Shown piece by piece: positions 7,027 through 12,714 of a DNA stretch of 12,714 bases (position 1 is its first letter; each line of letters starts with the position of its first letter). The notes beneath the pieces are model-generated. The model made no database searches and was not told the DNA's origin. It saw only the letters and a list, made by a program, of their open reading frames with translations. Source of the DNA: Bacteroidota bacterium (GTDB lineage Bacteria; Bacteroidota; Bacteroidia; Flavobacteriales; Weeksellaceae); assembly GCA_023448955.1 (NCBI GenBank), contig JAEXJU010000028.1, forward strand, positions 1-12,714. Direction: 5' to 3'. The translations under genes and the position numbers were made by a program.

Positions 7027-7629
7027 TTATTCAGCACTTGGAGTTTCCTCTGTGCTTTCAGCAGATGCTTCTGGAGCTTCAGCAGCCGGAGTTTCTTCTT
7101 TAGCTTCTTCTACTGCAGGTGCAGCTTCTTCAGCTTTAGCTTCAACGGTTTCCGGTTTATTCTGAAGAGCAGAAACAACTCTCTGGATTGGAGACTGAAG
7201 CAATCCGATGATTTCACCGATCATTTCTTCTCTAGACTTGATGTTAGCCAAAGTCTCAAGGTTATTGTCGCCAACATAGAAAGTTTCCTGAACAAAAGCA
7301 GACTTAAGCGCCGGCTTCTCTTCTTTCTTTCTGAAGTCTCTGATTAATTTTGCAGGAGCGTTTGCAGTATCAGCAATCATTACCGCTGAGTTTCCTTTGA
7401 AAGTTTCGAACATCTCAGAGAAGTCTACACCATCAATCTGCTCCATTGCTTTTTGCAAAAGAGTATTTTTTACCACTTTTACTTTGATATTTTGTTTGAA
7501 AGCCTGTCTTCTGAAATCAGATGACTTTGCAGCGTTCAAACCTTCAAGATCTGCTACATAAACTACTTTTGCACCCTCAAGCAAATCTTTGATCTCTTGT
7601 ATTGCTACAACTTTTTGGTCTTTTGTCAT
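7027..7629 (-). CDS. rplJ: 50S ribosomal protein L10, with extended acidic C-terminal tail
   Basis: A 200-residue protein that anchors L7/L12 dimers to the stalk base on 23S rRNA. The rRNA-binding globular part is visible in residues 1-130 (KVVYVADLEGLNAAKSSDFR, KVVKNTLLQKAMEQ, FKGNSAVMIAD), and the helix that carries L7/L12 includes MIGEIIGLLQSPIQRVVSAL (137-156). Residues 161-200 are a low-complexity Ala/Glu/Pro tail (EAPEASAESTEETPSAE at the end) that the 165-residue E. coli protein lacks. The tail lies after the L7/L12-binding helix, so it may add charge near the stalk without replacing that function. It lies 17 nt after rplA, in the same transcript. Confidence 0.97.
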   Translation of the reverse strand: MTKDQKVVAIQEIKDLLEGAKVVYVADLEGLNAAKSSDFRRQAFKQNIKVKVVKNTLLQKAMEQIDGVDFSEMFETFKGNSAVMIADTANAPAKLIRDFRKKEEKPALKSAFVQETFYVGDNNLETLANIKSREEMIGEIIGLLQSPIQRVVSALQNKPETVEAKAEEAAPAVEEAKEETPAAEAPEASAESTEETPSAE

Positions 7630-7646
7630 TGTCTTTAGGATTAAAA

Positions 7647-8339
7647 TTAGTTAACAGATTTAGTATCGATTGCAATTCCAGGGCTCATTGTAGAAGACAA
7701 ATAGATTGACTTAACATAAGTACCTTTAGCAGCAGTCGGCTTCAACTTGATCAGTGTCTGGATCAGCTCCTGAGCATTTTCTTTAAGTTTAGCAGCATCA
7801 AAAGATACTTTACCGATACCTGCGTGCACGATTCCGTACTTGTCTACTTTGAAATCAATTTTACCTGACTTAACCTCAGCAACAGCTTTTCCGATTTCCA
7901 TCGTTACAGTTCCTGATTTAGGGTTTGGCATAAGACCTCTTGGTCCTAAAACTCTACCTAATGGTCCAAGTTTACCCATAACAGCCGGCATTGTTACGAT
8001 AACGTCAACGTCTGTCCAACCGCTTTTGATTTTGTCAAGATATTCATCAAGACCAACATAATCAGCACCAGCTTCTTTAGCTTCTGCTTCTTTATCCGGA
8101 GTTACAAGAGCAAGAACTTTAACATCCTTACCTGTTCCGTGAGGAAGAGATACAACACCTCTTACCATTTGGTTTGCTTTTCTTGGATCTACACCTAGTC
8201 TGACAGCGATATCTACAGATGCGTCAAACTTTGCGAAATTTACTTCTTTTACCAAAGCAGATGCTTCGTCCAGATTGTAAATTTTGTTCTTTTCTACTTT
8301 GCTTAAAGCTTCTTTTTGCTTCTTCGTTAATTTTGCCAT
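7647..8339 (-). CDS. rplA: 50S ribosomal protein L1
   Basis: A 230-residue two-domain protein of the L1 stalk that moves E-site tRNA; in many bacteria it also represses its own operon by binding the mRNA leader. Diagnostic stretches are RLGVDPRKANQMVRGVVSLP (47-66), LPHGTGKDVKVLALVTPDKE, and GKLGPLGRVLGPRGLMPNPK, which matches the L1 signature. The C-terminal segment TYVKSIYLSSTMSPGIAID is also typical. Length fits the family. It follows rplK by 11 nt; the spacer carries AGAGAA before the ATG, which is A-rich rather than a full Shine-Dalgarno. Nothing unusual is seen in the protein. Confidence 0.98.
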   Translation of the reverse strand: MAKLTKKQKEALSKVEKNKIYNLDEASALVKEVNFAKFDASVDIAVRLGVDPRKANQMVRGVVSLPHGTGKDVKVLALVTPDKEAEAKEAGADYVGLDEYLDKIKSGWTDVDVIVTMPAVMGKLGPLGRVLGPRGLMPNPKSGTVTMEIGKAVAEVKSGKIDFKVDKYGIVHAGIGKVSFDAAKLKENAQELIQTLIKLKPTAAKGTYVKSIYLSSTMSPGIAIDTKSVN

Positions 8340-8350
8340 TTCTCTAAGTT

Positions 8351-8794
8351 TTAAGCGTTAGTTGGTTTAGTTCCTGTTACTCTCAATCCCATAGATCTAG
8401 CAGTACCTGCAACCATAGAAAGAGCAGAATCCATTGTAAAGCAGTTTAGATCTGCCATTTTATCTTCTGCGATTTTCTTTACCTGATCCCAAGATACAGA
8501 ACCTACTTTGTTTCTGTTTGGTTCACCGGAACCTCCTTTGATCTTTGCAGCATCCATCAACTGGATTGCAGCCGGAGGTGTTTTGATTACGAATTCAAAA
8601 GATTTGTCTTCGTATACAGTAATTACTACTGGCAAAACCTGCCCAGGCTTATCCTGAGTTCTTCCGTTAAATTGCTTACAAAACTCCATGATGTTCACAC
8701 CCGCAGAACCCAAAGCTGGACCTACTGGTGGAGAAGGGTTGGCAGCGCCACCTTTCACCTGAAGTTTTACCATTTTAAAGACTTTTTTAGCCAT
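8351..8794 (-). CDS. rplK: 50S ribosomal protein L11
   Basis: A 147-residue protein of the GTPase-associated centre, binding 23S rRNA together with L10. The N-terminal domain has the Pro-rich GGAANPSPPVGPALGSAGVN, and the C-terminal RNA-binding domain ends GTARSMGLRVTGTKPTNA, containing the L11 signature. The ATG at 8794 is preceded by A-rich sequence (AAACAACAAAAA) in place of a Shine-Dalgarno, as is usual for highly expressed Bacteroidota genes. It is the first gene of the rplK-rplA-rplJ-rplL transcript, with its own promoter about 100 nt upstream. nusG and secE, usually immediately upstream, are absent; a TonB-dependent receptor gene occupies that place. Confidence 0.98.
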   Translation of the reverse strand: MAKKVFKMVKLQVKGGAANPSPPVGPALGSAGVNIMEFCKQFNGRTQDKPGQVLPVVITVYEDKSFEFVIKTPPAAIQLMDAAKIKGGSGEPNRNKVGSVSWDQVKKIAEDKMADLNCFTMDSALSMVAGTARSMGLRVTGTKPTNA

Positions 8795-8846
8795 TTTTTG
8801 TTGTTTAAATTTGAATAATTAATGAGTTTGGAAGCATTTATTATTC

Positions 8847-8881
8847 AGTGGATGATCTATTCTCACATTAGAAAACCCACT
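8847..8881 (-). promoter_or_regulatory. Foldable element in the rplK leader, candidate L1 autoregulatory site
   Basis: Just after the predicted transcription start, AGTGG (8881-8877 on the minus strand) can pair with CCACT (8851-8847). Inside it TTCT (8873-8870) can pair with AGAA (8863-8860) around a 6-nt loop. The two short helices are separated by an asymmetric internal loop (3 nt and 8 nt). L1 binding sites in other bacteria also consist of two helices with an asymmetric loop, but I cannot match the key bases, so the role is only suggested by shape and position. Confidence 0.28.
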
Positions 8882-8891
8882 TTTCGGTTTG

Positions 8892-8922
8892 CAAAAGTAT
8901 TAATATTTTTTGAATCCGCAAA
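8892..8922 (-). promoter_or_regulatory. Predicted rplK operon promoter (Bacteroidota type)
   Basis: The minus strand has TTTG (8922-8919), a 19-nt spacer and TACTTTTG (8899-8892): an exact fit to TTTG-N19-TAnnTTTG. Transcription should begin near 8885, giving a leader of about 90 nt before the rplK ATG. It lies about 28 nt past the terminator of the receptor gene, so the ribosomal operon is transcribed independently. Confidence 0.8.
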
Positions 8923-8950
8923 CAGAATATCTTGATTTTATTTATTTTAT

Positions 8951-8981
8951 AAAAAAAGATCCACCCAAAATTGAGCGGATC
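8951..8981 (-). terminator. Intrinsic terminator after the TonB-dependent receptor
   Basis: The minus-strand arms GATCCGCTC (8981-8973) and GGGTGGATC (8966-8958) form a 9-bp stem including two G-U pairs around a 6-nt loop, and run directly into seven T residues (8957-8951). It starts 25 nt after the receptor stop and separates that transcript from the rplK promoter. Confidence 0.87.
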
Positions 8982-9006
8982 CTAAAACTATGAAAAATCT
9001 AAATGA

Positions 9007-11442
9007 TTAAAAATCTAAAGTAATGGATGCTCTTGCAGCAGCTCCCATAATTGGTCTTGCCATTATAACCGTGTTACCGGCTTGTTGTACAGATGGCGAT
9101 CTTGGGTCTCCTTCCGTAAGTCCGATAACATTAAAAATATTGGTTCCATCTACTGCAAAACGAACTTTTCCCAGCTGATAAGACATTCCGGCTCCTACTT
9201 CTCCGAATGCCGGCAGCGTATCTTCGTTCGACTGATCCTGGAAACGTTTTCCGTAATAGTTATAGCTTACATAAGTTCTCCAGTCTTTTGTGATATTGAC
9301 TGCCGGAGAAATATTAAAATACAATCTTGGCATTCTTCTAACAATATTCCCTTCCAAAACACTGTTATCACTTAAACCTGTGTATTTCGGATTCTGGATC
9401 GTTCCATTGAATGTAAAATCAACAATATTGCTGATGAGACGTGCATAACCTTCTATTTCAACACCATAATTTCTGGTATCAGCAAAGGTGTTTTCTGAGC
9501 TTCCGTCTGAAAAAACATCTGTAAAAGAAAGATTTTTAAGTGTAGAATAGAACGGAATCACACCAATCGTAAACTGGCTTGTATAATATTTATACCCTGC
9601 TTCGATCTGATTGGTTGTTACCGGTTTAAGAGGCTGATCCGGATTTGAGGTAGAGAAATAATTGTAATATGCTTCTTCGTTAGGAGATCTAAATCCGTGA
9701 GAAAATCTGCCGTAAACAGCATTATTAGAATTGATTTTATAATTTGCGGCAAAAGTATAGGATAATTTATCGATATCATATCTCCAATAATTATATTGAT
9801 TTCCAAGTACACTCATATTATCATCTGCAGTTGTTGTAGAAAAACCGTGAGTCCCATCTGTTGTCAATCCGGAATTATTGAGATTTGCCGATGTGGTATT
9901 AACATAATAGCCTCTGTAAAAATCCCTGCTATAACGAGCACCAACATTAATGTTGAGATTATCCGTTACATTGTAATCCAAATTAGCATAAACATCATTC
10001 AGCCTTCCCTGTGTCTGTGTATCTCTTAGTAGGAAAGACATCTGTGTAACCCCGTTATACGTTTTGGAATAGCCGACATCATTCGGGCTGAGAGACGTAT
10101 CTACCAGGTTCAGCAATTGTGGTTTGTCTGTTGCGGTTGTAAGGATATTACTCCAGTTCCAATATTGATTGGATTTCCAATTGGATTTATAAAAACCTGC
10201 TGTAACAGAACCTTTGTCCAGTTTATAGCTGAATTGCAGATCATTAACAAAATTATCCATCTGCTTGTCAATCGCCCAAAAACCAAGCTGTTGCACATAT
10301 TGAGGATTAACAAGCTGACCATTACCTGCAAGGGAATATTGATATTTACCCGCTGCAATACCTTTTACCGAAGCAAATTCAGCAGCAGTTTTTGGCTTTC
10401 CAGCTGGGAAAATCCCGGTATAATTCATATTGATACTGGTATATCTTGTCTTGTTAAGCACTGAAAAATTACCGCCAAGATCATATTTGAATTCCGCTCC
10501 AATAGCATCTACTTTAGGATGAATCCCATCCTGAAGATTTCTTTTGAAATAGCCTCCACCAGGCTGAGGAATATTCAGCTGGCTGATTGAGTTGTAGCTA
10601 TAGGTTCCATAATTCGCATCGAAACCGGAAAACTCTTTGATATCATTTCCATCACGGTTCAAAGGAATCGGCAGGAAAAAAGTATTTCTGTCATCCAGTT
10701 TTTTGTAATATACTTTGGCATAGCCTTTATCAAAAACATATTTCAAATTCATCCTGATTTGTCCACCATTGTTTGCTTTGAAGCCTGTTTTTCTCAATCC
10801 GTCATCCGTTCTGTAAAAACCTCCTACATTAAAAAATAATTTATCCTGAATGACTGCTCCGCCAAGATTGAAATCTGTGCGCATCAAACCATAAGTACTG
10901 GTTTCCAATTTTGCAATGCCTTTGAAATCATTGGTTCCTTCTTTTGAAATAAAGTTAATCAAACCTCCGGGAGAATTTGTTGCAAAAATAGAACCAGAAC
11001 CACCTCTTAATGCTTCCAATCTTCCTGTTGTATTATCCACACGGAAAAAATTATCTGCATTGGCAAATTGGAGTGCGCCATCTTCAAAAACAGGTAATCC
11101 GTCTTCCTGAACCTGCACAAATTCGTAAGCACCTGCTGAAGGGATACCTCTGGAGAAAAGGTTATTTCCTACTTCACCACCAGATGTCTCCACAGCGAAA
11201 CCCGGAACTCTCTGAAGCAGAGCCGCCGCGCTGATAGGATTTTGCTTCTGAATTTCTTTAGCTGTAAACGTGGAGATCGCTGTAGAAGATTCTAATTTTG
11301 CTTTTGGTCTGGAATTACCGGTAATGACTACCTGATCTATACTGTTTGTTTTTACAGAATCTTTTGTAGACTCTTGTCCGTAGACATTCTGAAAGTAAAG
11401 TGATGCAACACCTACTGCCCAATAAATAGTTCTCTTTTTCAT
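9007..11442 (-). CDS. TonB-dependent outer-membrane receptor, probably sugar-linked
   Basis: An 811-residue outer-membrane transporter powered by TonB-ExbBD. Residues 1-22 are a signal peptide (MKKRTIYWAV to NVYG). A TonB-box-like IDQVVITG is at 35-42. The plug runs from about 51 to 168, with LLQRVPGF (75-82), LFSRGIPSAG, and a conserved end RLEALRGGSGSIFATNSPGG (141-160). The remainder is the 22-strand barrel, rich in alternating aromatic residues and ending in the customary Phe (ASITLDF). It lacks the N-terminal carboxypeptidase-like domain and roughly 1000-residue length of SusC proteins, and no SusD neighbour is present. It starts 21 nt after the trehalase gene and so is probably on the same transcript, which suggests uptake of trehalose or a related glycoside; a siderophore substrate cannot be excluded from the sequence. 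Confidence 0.94.
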   Translation of the reverse strand: MKKRTIYWAVGVASLYFQNVYGQESTKDSVKTNSIDQVVITGNSRPKAKLESSTAISTFTAKEIQKQNPISAAALLQRVPGFAVETSGGEVGNNLFSRGIPSAGAYEFVQVQEDGLPVFEDGALQFANADNFFRVDNTTGRLEALRGGSGSIFATNSPGGLINFISKEGTNDFKGIAKLETSTYGLMRTDFNLGGAVIQDKLFFNVGGFYRTDDGLRKTGFKANNGGQIRMNLKYVFDKGYAKVYYKKLDDRNTFFLPIPLNRDGNDIKEFSGFDANYGTYSYNSISQLNIPQPGGGYFKRNLQDGIHPKVDAIGAEFKYDLGGNFSVLNKTRYTSINMNYTGIFPAGKPKTAAEFASVKGIAAGKYQYSLAGNGQLVNPQYVQQLGFWAIDKQMDNFVNDLQFSYKLDKGSVTAGFYKSNWKSNQYWNWSNILTTATDKPQLLNLVDTSLSPNDVGYSKTYNGVTQMSFLLRDTQTQGRLNDVYANLDYNVTDNLNINVGARYSRDFYRGYYVNTTSANLNNSGLTTDGTHGFSTTTADDNMSVLGNQYNYWRYDIDKLSYTFAANYKINSNNAVYGRFSHGFRSPNEEAYYNYFSTSNPDQPLKPVTTNQIEAGYKYYTSQFTIGVIPFYSTLKNLSFTDVFSDGSSENTFADTRNYGVEIEGYARLISNIVDFTFNGTIQNPKYTGLSDNSVLEGNIVRRMPRLYFNISPAVNITKDWRTYVSYNYYGKRFQDQSNEDTLPAFGEVGAGMSYQLGKVRFAVDGTNIFNVIGLTEGDPRSPSVQQAGNTVIMARPIMGAAARASITLDF

Positions 11443-11463
11443 ATATTGATTATTTAAGGTTTA

Positions 11464-12714
11464 TTATTTGCTTACTTTTAATTTACTATAGACACCATTT
11501 GTCCATCCAAATCCATCCTGGTTCGGATATTCCCCACCACCTGCAATGCTGTGAATATCCATTGCATTATATTTTTCCATCAGCTTTCCAGTGTTTTCAT
11601 ATACTCGTTCTACATTGCTGCACCAGTTTTTATTTATTGTTGATGCAATATCATCAAAACCATAATTTTTCATCGCTGTAAAGCCGATCCACTGATATGG
11701 CGCCCAGGCATTCGGAGAATCCCATTGCTGACCGGATTCCTTTGTTGTGGTTACCAAACCTCCCGGTTTAAGAAATTTATTCACTAGATTTTCGGAGATA
11801 TATTCTGCCTGATGTTGGTCTGCTATTCCTAAAAATAAAGGATATAAAGCAGCGATATGTTCTGAAGAAGTGACCTTATCAGTCTTAAAGTTGTAATCTT
11901 TGTAAAGTCCAACTTTATCATCCCAAAAATATTTCTGAATATTATTTTTCCTTTGCCCAGCAAGCTTTCCATATATATTTTCAAGATCAGGTCTATTAAT
12001 TAGCTTTGCAGTTTTAGACAATGTATTTTCCAAATGCCAGAGAAGGCAGTTAAGATCTATCTGGGCGAGATCCAAAGTATAAATGGTCTGTATATTATCA
12101 CCATCTCTGAACCACCTGCTGGAAAAATCCCAGCCAGACTCACAAGCAGCTCTGATATTTCGAAAGAACTCTGGGCTTTCAGATGTTTTAGAGTCATTAA
12201 TGTCCATCATATAGCTTTCCGGACGTGGCTTATTTTCATCGTCATAATATCTGTTCAGAACATCTCCGGAATTGGTTTTCAAAACTCTTTTCAATGCAAA
12301 ACCATCACTGATCTCTTCTAAACCATCCATCCAAAATTCATATTCTTTCTGCATTGTTTCGAAATTCTTGATATAGATATCAGTATCATTGGTCGTTTCA
12401 AATATCAAATCCAGCATCAGGGAAAAATATGGTGGCTGCGAGCGGCTAAGAAAATAGCTTCTGCTTGCATTAGGGACAAATCCGAAGGTATTGATAAGGT
12501 ATGAACAGTTTTCTACGATGTTATACATCATTTCCAGTCTTCCGGAGGTCTGCAGACCAAGCATTACAAAATAACTGTCCCAATAGAAAAACTCATTAAA
12601 TCTGCCTCCCGGAACGATGTATGGTTTCGGGATCATCAATAATGTTCCTTTGCTTTCAGGAGCCACTCTGGTGAGCTCATTCCAAAGCTATTCTATATGC
12701 TGATCTATTGACAG
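11464..12714 (-). pseudogene. Alpha,alpha-trehalase (GH37), frame interrupted by TAG and 5' end outside window
   Basis: Trehalase hydrolyses trehalose to two glucose molecules. After the TAG at 12690-12688 the frame is open for more than 400 codons to TAA at 11464; the first usable start is GTG at 12666. Numbering from it: signature 1 PGGRFNEFFYWDSY (19-32, with Phe where the pattern has Tyr), SRSQPPYFSLM, ESGWDFSSRW with the catalytic acid Asp180, signature 2 QWDSPNAWAP (314-323), and GGGEYPNQDGFGWTNGV with the catalytic base Glu379. The residues just before and after the TAG, QHIE and LWNELTR, align with HIDGLWPVLTR of E. coli TreA, so the true gene continues upstream and the stop lies inside it. 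About 140 N-terminal residues would lie mostly beyond the window. A product restarting at GTG would lack a signal peptide. It is a genuine nonsense mutation or a sequencing error; the family call is secure. Confidence 0.85.

Noticed and set aside
10110..10464. Overlapping open frames on both strands inside the receptor gene
   Set aside because: They lie wholly within a well-supported gene, have no signal peptide, motif or promoter, and show the composition of shadow frames.
9007..11442. TonB-dependent receptor as SusC of a polysaccharide utilisation locus
   Set aside because: It lacks the N-terminal SusC-specific domain and length, and no SusD gene is adjacent.

Overview
The window looks like chromosomal DNA from a flavobacterium of the Chryseobacterium/Elizabethkingia type (Weeksellaceae, Bacteroidota). 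Evidence: the DNA is AT-rich; promoters match the Bacteroidota form (TTTG, about 19-20 nt, TAnnTTTG); start codons follow A-rich leaders without Shine-Dalgarno sequences; the proteins resemble those of flavobacteria. Everything I can support as a gene lies on the minus strand, so the text below runs from high to low coordinates. The genus is a judgement from sequence resemblance, not from a search.

Right end (12714-9007): a GH37 trehalase followed 21 nt later by a TonB-dependent outer-membrane receptor, probably one transcript, ending in an intrinsic terminator. The trehalase frame is cut by a TAG codon inside conserved sequence, close to the window edge.

Middle (8922-6549): a well-formed promoter, a leader that can fold, then rplK, rplA, rplJ and rplL (L11, L1, L10, L7/L12), closed by a 13-bp terminator. 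secE and nusG, which usually sit directly before rplK, are not there.

Left-centre (6498-2675): a three-gene secreted/surface-protein cassette sits between rplL and rpoB. It encodes a small exported protein ending in an RPPP tail, an 817-residue protein with a probable beta-propeller and two thrombospondin type 3 calcium-binding segments, and a 189-residue exported protein. The last two share a short C-terminal module. The cassette ends in its own terminator.

Left end (2680-1): the rpoB promoter begins inside the U-tract of that terminator. It is followed by a leader of about 290 nt with attenuator-like features, then the first 782 codons of rpoB, which runs off the window.

Overall, the usual secE-nusG-rplKAJL-rpoBC block appears broken twice by accessory genes: once upstream of rplK and once between rplL and rpoB. 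The second break leaves RNA polymerase beta with its own promoter and long leader instead of read-through from the ribosomal-protein genes. The plus strand shows no convincing gene.
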